The translations under genes and the position numbers were made by a program. From assembly GCF_001507855.1 (NCBI RefSeq), contig NZ_LGEN01000031.1, forward strand, positions 1 to 42,417: DNA of 42,417 nucleotides, given 5' to 3'. Under the pieces are notes generated by a model. That model made no database searches, was not told the origin of the DNA, and saw only the letters and a list, made by a program, of their open reading frames with translations. This document shows, piece after piece, positions 34,820 through 42,417 of the stretch (the first letter of the stretch is position 1; each line of letters starts with the position of its first letter). Origin of the DNA: Halomonas sp. 54_146 (GTDB taxonomy: Bacteria > Pseudomonadota > Gammaproteobacteria > Pseudomonadales > Halomonadaceae).

Positions 34820-37417
34820 ATGCGTTTTGATAAATTTACCGCCAAGCTCCAGAGCGCGATTGCCGAAGCGCAATCACTGGCCGTTGGTCGCGGGCATAAC
34901 CAGCTTGATCCTGCGCACTTACTGCTTGCCCTGCTCGACACCAAAGACACCGGTATTAAAGCCCTGATTGAAAAAGCTGAGGGCAGCCCTTCGCGCCTGC
35001 GCGACGGTTTAATGCAGCAGTTGGACAACTTACCCAAGGTGGGGCAATTCGACGGCGAAGTGCAGCCATCGCGGGATTTTATCAAGCTTTTCAACTTAAC
35101 CGATCGTGAAGCGCAAAAGCGCGGCGACCAGTTTATTGCTTCTGAGCTAGTGCTGCTGGCGGCGCTAGAAATGAACAGCGCCATTACCAAGCTGCTTAAA
35201 GAAGCCGGCATTAACCGCAAATCTCTTGAAGCCGCCATTAACAGCCTGCGCGGCGGTGCCACCGTGGACGACGCTAACGCGGAAGACCAGCGTGAAGCGC
35301 TCAACAAATACACTATGGACCTTACCCAGCGCGCGCTGGATGGCAAGCTCGACCCGGTGATCGGTCGCGATGATGAAATTCGCCGCACTATTCAAGTGTT
35401 GCAGCGGCGTACCAAAAACAACCCGGTATTAATCGGCGAGCCAGGCGTGGGTAAAACCGCCATTGTCGAAGGGTTGGCTCAGCGTATTGTGAACGGCGAA
35501 GTGCCGGAAGGCTTAAAAGATAAGCGCGTGCTCTCGCTGGATATGGGCTCGCTGCTGGCGGGTGCCAAGTTTCGCGGTGAGTTTGAAGAGCGCTTGAAAG
35601 CCGTGCTCAAGGAGCTCTCCCAGGAAGAAGGGCGGGTGATTCTGTTTATTGACGAGCTGCACACCATGGTCGGCGCGGGTAAAGCCGAAGGCGCGATGGA
35701 TGCGGGCAATATGCTCAAGCCCGCCCTGGCTCGCGGTGAGCTGCACTGCGTGGGCGCGACCACGCTGGATGAATACCGCAAGTACATCGAGAAAGATGCC
35801 GCGCTAGAGCGCCGCTTCCAGAAAGTGTTGGTGGATGAGCCTTCCGAAGAGGACACCGTGGCGATTCTGCGCGGCCTGAAAGAGCGCTACGAAGTTCACC
35901 ACGGGGTAGATATTACCGATTCGGCGATCATCGCCGCGGCCAAGCTTTCTACCCGCTATATCACAGACCGCCAGTTACCCGACAAAGCAATTGACCTGAT
36001 TGACGAAGCCGCTTCGCGTATTCGCATGGAGCTAGACTCCAAGCCAGAGGCGATGGATCGCCTTGATCGCCGCCTGATCCAGCTCAAAATGGAGCGGGAA
36101 GCGCTCAAGAAAGAGACCGATGACGCATCTAAAAAGCGCCTTGATGCGCTCAATAATCAAATTCATGAGCTAGAGCGCGAATACGCTGACCTGGATGAAA
36201 TCTGGAAAGCTGAGAAAGCCAGTATTCAGGGGGCGGCGCAGTTTAAGGCCGATTTAGAGCAGGCCCGCCTTGACCTAGAGCAGGCCCGCCGCCAGGGCGA
36301 CTTGGGGCGGATGTCGGAAATTCAGTACGGCAAGATTCCGGCGCTGGAAAAGAAAATTGCTGAAAGCGGTGAAGGCGAAGCGGATACCTCTAGCCATCAG
36401 CTGCTGCGCTCTAACGTCACTGAAGAGGAAATCGCCGAGGTGGTCTCACGCTGGACGGGCATTCCAGTTTCCAAGATGCTCGAAGGCGAGCGTGACAAGC
36501 TGCTGCGCATGGAAGAGGCGCTGCACCAGCGGGTCATTGGCCAGCATGAAGCCGTTGAGGCAGTGGCGAATGCGGTACGCCGCTCGCGGGCAGGGCTTTC
36601 TGACCCTAACCGCCCTAACGGCTCGTTTCTGTTTCTCGGCCCCACCGGGGTGGGTAAAACCGAGCTGTGTAAATCACTGGCTAACTTCTTGTTCGATACC
36701 GAAGAGTCGATGGTGCGTATCGATATGTCCGAGTTTATGGAGAAGCACTCCGTGGCTCGCTTGATTGGTGCGCCCCCAGGCTACGTCGGCTATGAAGAGG
36801 GCGGTTATTTAACCGAAGCCGTGCGCCGCAAGCCCTATTCGGTGCTGCTGCTGGATGAAGTCGAAAAAGCTCACCCGGATGTGTTCAACATTCTGCTTCA
36901 GGTGTTGGAAGATGGCCGCTTAACCGACGGCCAGGGGCGCACGGTCGATTTTCGCAATACCGTGATCGTGATGACCTCCAATATGGGCTCGGATATTATT
37001 CAGCGCATGGGCGGTGATCCTAGTGGTGATGAAGGTCAGGATTACGAAATAATGAAAAACATGGTCATGGAGGTGGTGGGTAATCACTTCCGGCCTGAGC
37101 TCATCAACCGCATTGACGAAGTGGTGGTGTTCCACGCACTCGGCCAAGAGCAAATTCAGGCCATTGCCGGTATTCAGCTGGAGCGCTTGAAAGTACGCCT
37201 TGCTGAACATGACCTGAAACTTGAGGTCAGCCCCGAAGCCATGGCGCAGTTAGCGGTAGTGGGTTTCGACCCTGTGTATGGTGCGCGGCCACTCAAGCGG
37301 GCGATTCAAAGCCGTATTGAGAACCCGTTGGCGCAAGACCTGCTGGCGGGCAAGTTTGCCCCTGGTGATACCATCCACATCAACGCCGAAGAAGGTAAGC
37401 TGGTCTTCACCTCATAA
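34820..37417 (+). CDS. clpB: ClpB disaggregase (Hsp100 chaperone)
   Basis: ClpB is a hexameric AAA+ machine that works with DnaK to rescue aggregated proteins. It has 865 residues (E. coli 857): an N-terminal Clp repeat domain, a first AAA domain with Walker A GEPGVGKT at 206-213, the coiled-coil middle domain at about 400-530, and a second AAA domain with GPTGVGKT at 607-614. It lacks the ClpP-binding loop of ClpA. The start is ATG 34820 behind AGGAGGA; an earlier in-frame start at 34706 would run through the promoter. Control is by a heat-shock promoter. Confidence 0.98.
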   Translation: MRFDKFTAKLQSAIAEAQSLAVGRGHNQLDPAHLLLALLDTKDTGIKALIEKAEGSPSRLRDGLMQQLDNLPKVGQFDGEVQPSRDFIKLFNLTDREAQKRGDQFIASELVLLAALEMNSAITKLLKEAGINRKSLEAAINSLRGGATVDDANAEDQREALNKYTMDLTQRALDGKLDPVIGRDDEIRRTIQVLQRRTKNNPVLIGEPGVGKTAIVEGLAQRIVNGEVPEGLKDKRVLSLDMGSLLAGAKFRGEFEERLKAVLKELSQEEGRVILFIDELHTMVGAGKAEGAMDAGNMLKPALARGELHCVGATTLDEYRKYIEKDAALERRFQKVLVDEPSEEDTVAILRGLKERYEVHHGVDITDSAIIAAAKLSTRYITDRQLPDKAIDLIDEAASRIRMELDSKPEAMDRLDRRLIQLKMEREALKKETDDASKKRLDALNNQIHELEREYADLDEIWKAEKASIQGAAQFKADLEQARLDLEQARRQGDLGRMSEIQYGKIPALEKKIAESGEGEADTSSHQLLRSNVTEEEIAEVVSRWTGIPVSKMLEGERDKLLRMEEALHQRVIGQHEAVEAVANAVRRSRAGLSDPNRPNGSFLFLGPTGVGKTELCKSLANFLFDTEESMVRIDMSEFMEKHSVARLIGAPPGYVGYEEGGYLTEAVRRKPYSVLLLDEVEKAHPDVFNILLQVLEDGRLTDGQGRTVDFRNTVIVMTSNMGSDIIQRMGGDPSGDEGQDYEIMKNMVMEVVGNHFRPELINRIDEVVVFHALGQEQIQAIAGIQLERLKVRLAEHDLKLEVSPEAMAQLAVVGFDPVYGARPLKRAIQSRIENPLAQDLLAGKFAPGDTIHINAEEGKLVFTS

Positions 37418-37444
37418 GTTGATTTTGCGTTATTAACGCCGTTT

Positions 37445-37479
37445 AAAAGCCCCGCTGGCATTCACCAGCGGGGCTTTTT
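37445..37479 (+). terminator. Terminator of clpB
   Basis: AAAAGCCCCGCTGG at 37445-37458 pairs perfectly with CCAGCGGGGCTTTT at 37465-37478 around CATTCA, ending in five Ts. Confidence 0.96.
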
Positions 37480-37524
37480 ATTAGGCACTTTTGCGACCTT
37501 TGGCGGGCGAGACTCGATAGGAGG

Positions 37525-37842
37525 TTGACAGGCTGCCGGCGCTAATGGAATCTTATCGGTTCCTGATTTGCGGGCGCGGACTCAACGGGCAACCCCTAAT
37601 CCCCGCGCGAAGGGTAGGCAAACGCCTTTACCCGCCGAAGGACTTCCGGGTTTAGGCTAACCGCCTGACCTGGCCAACGCCCCGACACGGCGATCCGTCG
37701 TGATGAGAGTGCAGGCCCTAACCGGGCCATATGCCAGGGTTTGGCATCAGGTGCCGGCAAGGGCCGGCAGCGGCATACCGTCGCACTCGACACCGCAGGA
37801 TGTCCTGCGGATCGCACTCGAGACCTCCAGGGGAGAAATACA
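37525..37842 (+). promoter_or_regulatory. Long structured leader of ilvI-ilvH
   Basis: The 425 bases between clpB and ilvI hold the clpB terminator, a perfect -35 TTGACA at 37525-37530 with a weak -10 near 37549, and then about 280 bases rich in hairpins. GCGCGG (37574-37579) pairs with CCGCGC (37603-37608); GGGTAGGC (37612-37619) with GCC..TACCC (37624-37633); GGCCC with GGGCC (37714-37728); ATGCCA with TGGCAT (37731-37747); CCGCAGGA with TCCTGCGG (37793-37810). The last is flanked by near-identical copies of TCGCACTCGA(C/G)ACC. A 36-codon frame (37545-37655) has scattered Ile, Leu and Val codons but no run of them. A regulatory RNA for branched-chain synthesis is likely. Confidence 0.6.
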
Positions 37843-39567
37843 GTGGAACTGCTTTCCGGCGCAGATATGATCGCCCGCTTTTTACAAGATGAGGGCGTTG
37901 AATATATTTATGGTTATCCCGGCGGCGCAGCGCTGCATATTTACGATGCGTTGTTCCGTCAGGACAAAGTGAAGCACATTCTGGTGCGTCACGAACAGGC
38001 GGCCACCCATGCGGCCGACGGCTATGCGCGTGCTTCCGGCAAGCCTGGAACCGTGCTGGTGACCTCAGGCCCCGGTGCCACCAATGCGGTTACCGGTATC
38101 GCGACCGCCTATATGGATTCTATTCCGATGGTGGTGCTGTGCGGGCAGGTAATGAGCCACCTGATTGGCGAAGACGCCTTCCAGGAAACCGATATCATCG
38201 GCGTCACGCGCCCGATCGTTAAGCATAGCTTCTCGATCCGCCACCCGTCTGAAATCCCGGAAGTGCTCAAAAAGGCCTATTATCTGGCCGCTACCGGTCG
38301 TCCTGGCCCCGTGCTGGTTGATATACCCAAAGATATGACCGCCCCCACCGAGCGCTACGAGTACGTCTACCCGAAAAAGGTCAAGATGCGCTCGTACAAC
38401 CCGGTGACCCGCGGCCATACCGGGCAGATCAAAAAAGCCGTTGAGATGATTCTCAAGGCCAAACGCCCGGTGTTCTATACCGGCGGCGGCGTGGTAACGG
38501 GCAAGGCCAGCGAAGGGCTGACCGACTTGGTCAAACAGCTGGGCTACCCAATTACCACCACGCTGATGGGCATTGGCGCTTACCCGCAAAGCGACCGGCA
38601 GTGCTTGGGCTGGCTGGGCATGCACGGCTCTTATGAATCCAATATGGCCATGCATCACGCTGATTTGATTATTGCCATCGGTGCCCGCTTTGACGACCGC
38701 GTCACCAATAGCACGTCGAAGTTCTGCCCAACGGCCAAAATCATTCACGTGGATGTTGACCCAAGCTCGATCTCTAAAACGGTGCGTGCGGATGTGCCGA
38801 TTGTGGGGCCGGCCTCCAGCGTCATTAATGAAATGATCAGTTTGGTGCAGGGGCATAGCATTACTCACCCTGAAGCACTCGCTGAATGGTGGCAGAAGAT
38901 TGATGGCTGGCGCGCTGAGCGTGAAGGCAAGCTTTATGAGCCTTCCGCGCCTGGTGAAGTGCTCAAGCCCCAGGAAGTCATTGAAGCGCTCTGCCGGGTT
39001 ACTCGCGGTGAAGCGTTCGTGACAACCGATGTTGGCCAGCACCAGATGTTCGCGGCCCAGTACTACAAGTTCGATAAACCCAACCGACTGATTACTTCGG
39101 GTGGTTTGGGCACGATGGGCTTTGGTTTCCCGGCCGCGATGGGGATTAAACAGAACTTCCCGGATGACGACGTGGTGTGCGTTACCGGTGAAGGCAGCTT
39201 CCAGATGATGATGCAAGAGCTCTCTACCTGTAAGCAGTACGGCGTAGGCGTCAAAATTGTTAACCTCAACAACGCATCGTTGGGTATGGTTCGCCAGTGG
39301 CAGGACTTGAACTATAAGTCGCGCCATGCGCATTCCTATATGGAATCGCTGCCAGACTTCCACATGCTCATTGAGGCTTACGGGTTTACCGCCATTACCG
39401 TGAACACCCTTGATGAGCTGGAGCCAGCGCTAGAGCGGGCCTTTGCCAACAAGCATGAGCTGGTGTTTCTTGACGTGAAGGTCGACCCCTTTGAGCACGT
39501 CTATCCGATGCAGGTGCCGTTAGGTGCCATGCGCGACATGCTGCTGTCTAAAACGGAGCGTACCTGA
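37843..39567 (+). CDS. ilvI: Acetolactate synthase large subunit
   Basis: This thiamine-diphosphate enzyme makes acetolactate and acetohydroxybutyrate, the first common step to valine, leucine and isoleucine. With 574 residues it equals E. coli IlvI. The catalytic glutamate is Glu51 (LVRHEQAATHAADGYAR). The diphosphate/Mg motif reads GEGS (GDG in E. coli), followed by the NLNNASLGM segment; I believe GEG is common in pseudomonads, so I do not count it as a defect. The start is GTG 37843 behind AGGGGAGAAA. The stop overlaps the ilvH start (TGATG). Confidence 0.96.
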   Translation: MELLSGADMIARFLQDEGVEYIYGYPGGAALHIYDALFRQDKVKHILVRHEQAATHAADGYARASGKPGTVLVTSGPGATNAVTGIATAYMDSIPMVVLCGQVMSHLIGEDAFQETDIIGVTRPIVKHSFSIRHPSEIPEVLKKAYYLAATGRPGPVLVDIPKDMTAPTERYEYVYPKKVKMRSYNPVTRGHTGQIKKAVEMILKAKRPVFYTGGGVVTGKASEGLTDLVKQLGYPITTTLMGIGAYPQSDRQCLGWLGMHGSYESNMAMHHADLIIAIGARFDDRVTNSTSKFCPTAKIIHVDVDPSSISKTVRADVPIVGPASSVINEMISLVQGHSITHPEALAEWWQKIDGWRAEREGKLYEPSAPGEVLKPQEVIEALCRVTRGEAFVTTDVGQHQMFAAQYYKFDKPNRLITSGGLGTMGFGFPAAMGIKQNFPDDDVVCVTGEGSFQMMMQELSTCKQYGVGVKIVNLNNASLGMVRQWQDLNYKSRHAHSYMESLPDFHMLIEAYGFTAITVNTLDELEPALERAFANKHELVFLDVKVDPFEHVYPMQVPLGAMRDMLLSKTERT

Positions 39568-40058
39568 TGCGTCATATCATCTCGATTCTGTTAGAAAACG
39601 AACCGGGTGCGCTGTCACGTGTAGTCGGGCTGTTCTCCCAGCGTAACTTCAACATTGAAACGCTTAACGTCGCACCCACTGAAGACCCGTCGCTGTCGCG
39701 TTTAACGGTGACCACCGTGGGTGATGACCGGGTGATTGAGCAGATCACCAAGCACCTCAATAAGCTGATCGATGTGGTGAAGCTGGTGGATCTCACCGAA
39801 GGCAACCATATCGAGCGTGAATTGATGCTGGTGAAGGTGAAAGCGCTAGGTGCTGCTCGCGATGAAGTAAAGCGCACGGTGGATATCTTCCGTGCGCAGA
39901 TCGTCGACGTGACGCCAAGCCTGTATACGGTGCAGATTACCGGTGATGCGGGCAAGCTAGATGCCTTCCTGCAAGCCATGGCACCGGTGGGCATTCTTGA
40001 GGTCGCTCGTACTGGGGTCTCGGGTATTGCGCGGGGCGATAAGGTCTTGTCACTGTAG
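39567..40058 (+). CDS. ilvH: Acetolactate synthase regulatory subunit
   Basis: The 163-residue product (E. coli IlvH also 163) begins with an ACT domain, MRHIISILLENEPGALSRVVGLFSQRNFNIETLNVAPTED, which binds valine for feedback inhibition, followed by the second conserved domain (ERELMLVKVKA ... FRAQIVDVTPSLYTVQITGD). It is translationally coupled to ilvI by a one-base overlap. The pair forms the holoenzyme. Confidence 0.96.
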   Translation: MRHIISILLENEPGALSRVVGLFSQRNFNIETLNVAPTEDPSLSRLTVTTVGDDRVIEQITKHLNKLIDVVKLVDLTEGNHIERELMLVKVKALGAARDEVKRTVDIFRAQIVDVTPSLYTVQITGDAGKLDAFLQAMAPVGILEVARTGVSGIARGDKVLSL

Positions 40059-40112
40059 GCATGCCAGCCACGTTAGGCCTTAAAAGCGCTAAGCACTTGC
40101 CGTTGAACAAGA

Positions 40113-40142
40113 ACGCCGCCCCAGCCGGGGCGGCGTCTTTTT
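40113..40142 (+). terminator. Terminator of ilvI-ilvH
   Basis: ACGCCGCCCC at 40113-40122 pairs with GGGGCGGCGT at 40127-40136 around AGCC, followed by CTTTTT. Confidence 0.95.
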
Positions 40143-40163
40143 ATGGGGGCTAACTGATAGGAG

Positions 40164-41051
40164 CTAACGCTCGCTGACAGTGGCCCACAGTGCTTCAATC
40201 ATGGGGTTTTTCAAGCGTCGGTTGAGCACGCACAGCCCTACATCGTAATGCGGCAGCTCAGGTTTTACGTTGAGCACCTGCACGCGCCTAGCAAGGGGGC
40301 TATTATCCAGCACGATTTTTGGCACGACGCCCACCCCAAAGCCTAGCCCTACCATGCTGACAATCGCTTCATGCCCCGCCACTTGGGCATAAATACGGGG
40401 CGTAATGCCGAGTGCTTTGAACCAGGTGTCTGCGTATTCACGGGATAGGCCGGCTTCAGAAAGAATCATGGGCACCCTTTGCCATTGCTGGGCGGTAGAG
40501 CTTTGCGGGGAAGCTGGCAACCAATCCACTGTATCGGTAGGGGCAATAAACAGCAGCGGTGATCGGGTGAGTGATTTAAACGTGAGCGCGGCAGGGGGCA
40601 CGCGAGGGCGTGGAGTAATCGCCATATCATCGCTGCCCGCTAGCACGCGAGCCATGGATTCCGCCGGGTCACCGGTGTGCAGCTTTAGCTCAATACCCGG
40701 ATGCTGGGTACGAAAATCACTTAACAGCTCATATAAAAAGCTATAGCTGGCGGTGACCGAGCAGTAAATGCTGATTTCACCCGTAAGCTGGGTGGCAGTA
40801 GTGGCTAAGGTGCGTTTTAACGTTCCCCACTGTTCTAGCGTTTCGCGGGTGTAGCGCTGAAAGATGACGCCTTGTGCGGTCAGCGTCACGTGGCGGCTAT
40901 CGCGTTCAAACAGCGTGGTGGCAAGCTCGTTTTCTAACTGTTGAATCGAGCGGCTCAGGGTTGATGGGCTGATATGACACAGCTCGCTGGCACGGCCAAA
41001 GTGGAGTACTTCGGAGAGCGTGTTGAAGTGCTTTAGCAGTCGAAAATCCAT
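40164..41051 (-). CDS. ilvY: LysR-type regulator IlvY (activator of ilvC)
   Basis: This 295-residue LysR regulator starts MDFRLLKHFNTLSEVLHFGRASELCHISPSTLSRSIQQLENEL, very like the DNA-binding domain of E. coli IlvY, including the HFGRA and SPSTLSR positions. The rest is the usual inducer-binding fold. IlvY activates the divergent ilvC when acetolactate or acetohydroxybutyrate is present. The head-to-head arrangement with ilvC (about 180 bases between starts) supports the name. It is convergent with ilvH. Confidence 0.93.
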   Translation of the reverse strand: MDFRLLKHFNTLSEVLHFGRASELCHISPSTLSRSIQQLENELATTLFERDSRHVTLTAQGVIFQRYTRETLEQWGTLKRTLATTATQLTGEISIYCSVTASYSFLYELLSDFRTQHPGIELKLHTGDPAESMARVLAGSDDMAITPRPRVPPAALTFKSLTRSPLLFIAPTDTVDWLPASPQSSTAQQWQRVPMILSEAGLSREYADTWFKALGITPRIYAQVAGHEAIVSMVGLGFGVGVVPKIVLDNSPLARRVQVLNVKPELPHYDVGLCVLNRRLKNPMIEALWATVSER

Positions 41052-41060
41052 ATCACGTCC

Positions 41061-41100
41061 ATTGTTGCTATATGTGAAATGTTATATTGCAAATATAGCG
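41061..41100. promoter_or_regulatory. Candidate IlvY operator between ilvY and ilvC
   Basis: GCTATAT at 41067-41073 and ATATAGC at 41093-41099 form an inverted repeat, with ATATT-GCA-AATAT at 41084-41096 inside it. The TTGC/GCAA half-sites resemble the ATTGCAAT-type elements reported for IlvY. It lies just upstream of the ilvY start, as expected for an autoregulated LysR site. Confidence 0.55.
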
Positions 41101-41113
41101 TTTTACGCAATAG

Positions 41114-42247
<1,134 letters not shown>

Positions 42248-42280
42248 TCGCAATAAACGCTTAACCCACTGGGGTTAGCT

Positions 42281-42310
42281 AACGGGGTGCGCATTGGCGC
42301 GCCCCGTTTT
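42281..42310 (+). terminator. Terminator of ilvC
   Basis: ACGGGGTGCGC at 42282-42292 pairs with GCGCGCCCCGT at 42297-42307 (one T-G pair) around ATTG, followed by TTTT. A smaller hairpin (AACCC with GGGTT, about 42263-42276) precedes it. Confidence 0.9.
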
Positions 42311-42401
42311 GTTTGCCGGTAAGCGCCCATAAATCGGCACCTACAGCCACGCCCTGAAATTGCCCACACTGATTTCCTCATAAACACCAGGAGGAATCAG
42401 C

Positions 42402-42417
42402 ATGACACACATCGAAC
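42402..42417 (+). CDS. Start of an unidentified gene, cut by the window end
   Basis: A near-perfect AGGAGGAA at 42389-42396 precedes an ATG at 42402, so a gene almost certainly begins here. Only five codons (MTHIE) are visible, too few to identify. Confidence 0.6.

Noticed and set aside
37545..37655. Classical ilv leader peptide with attenuator
   Set aside because: The 36-codon frame has no run of branched-chain codons and no terminator hairpin with a T-run follows before ilvI.
39180..39210. Damaged thiamine-diphosphate motif in IlvI (GEGS for GDGS)
   Set aside because: I believe GEGS is common in pseudomonad-type large subunits, and all other active-site motifs are intact.
38065..39363. 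432-residue reverse-strand frame opposite ilvI
   Set aside because: It mirrors the codon bias of a clear acetolactate synthase; the His- and Arg-rich product resembles no protein family.

Overview
The window looks like a chromosomal segment of a moderately GC-rich gammaproteobacterium. The Halomonas/Vreelandella group (Halomonadaceae) is the best guess, inferred from overall protein character and gene order; no 16S rRNA gene is present to prove it. Nearly all of it is core genome: translation (rpsT, ileS, trpS), envelope biogenesis (murJ, lspA, bamD, pgeF), cofactors (ribF, ispH, thiO, nadE, trxB), central metabolism (maeA, acnA), chaperone (clpB) and branched-chain amino acid synthesis (ilvI-ilvH, ilvY, ilvC). 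There are no rRNA or tRNA genes, no transposase, no integrase and no CRISPR array.

Layout. 1-2.7 kb: a structured left edge, a diverged 5' fragment of rnz, a compact antitoxin/Doc-type toxin pair, the intact rnz (RNase Z), and two small unknown genes. 2.7-11.9 kb: cysQ, rpsT, murJ, ribF, ileS-lspA-fkpB-ispH. 11.9-15.1 kb: a tight operon of type IV minor pilins (PilE-like, FimU/GspH-like, PilV, PilW, PilX) whose distal parts are strikingly AT-rich. 15.2-23.6 kb: trpS, a YeeE/YedE sulfur transporter, maeA, acnA (reverse), trxB. 23.7-25.8 kb: a lone FimT/GspH pseudopilin (reverse), thiO, a PP0621-type small protein (reverse). 25.9-31.6 kb: nadE, then a reverse-strand pair made of a GGDEF-EAL protein and a chemoreceptor ending in EWESF. 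31.9-37.4 kb: bamD (reverse), rluD-pgeF, clpB behind a sigma-32-like promoter. 37.4-42.4 kb: a long structured leader, ilvI-ilvH, ilvY (reverse), ilvC, and the first codons of another gene.

The order rpsT/murJ/ribF/ileS/lspA/fkpB/ispH/pilins/fimT/thiO/bamD/rluD/pgeF/clpB closely follows the Pseudomonas aeruginosa PA4542-PA4563 neighbourhood as I remember it. Here the pilin block is split, pilY1 is missing from it, and pilS-pilR is absent from the thiO-bamD interval, where nadE, the c-di-GMP protein and the chemoreceptor lie.

Two things stand out beyond ordinary annotation. First, the rnz 5' end is present twice (about 85-90% identical by eye), bracketing the toxin-antitoxin pair and ending in a 23-base exact direct repeat. 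This is the expected footprint of a small element that enters a gene and restores it with its own 5' end. Second, at least fifteen short tandem duplications (units of 9-20 bp, 2-9 copies) sit at or near gene starts and stops across the window. They include four copies of the rluD start region, nine 12-bp units before trxB, and duplications spanning three stop codons. The units inside genes are multiples of three; most of those between genes are not.
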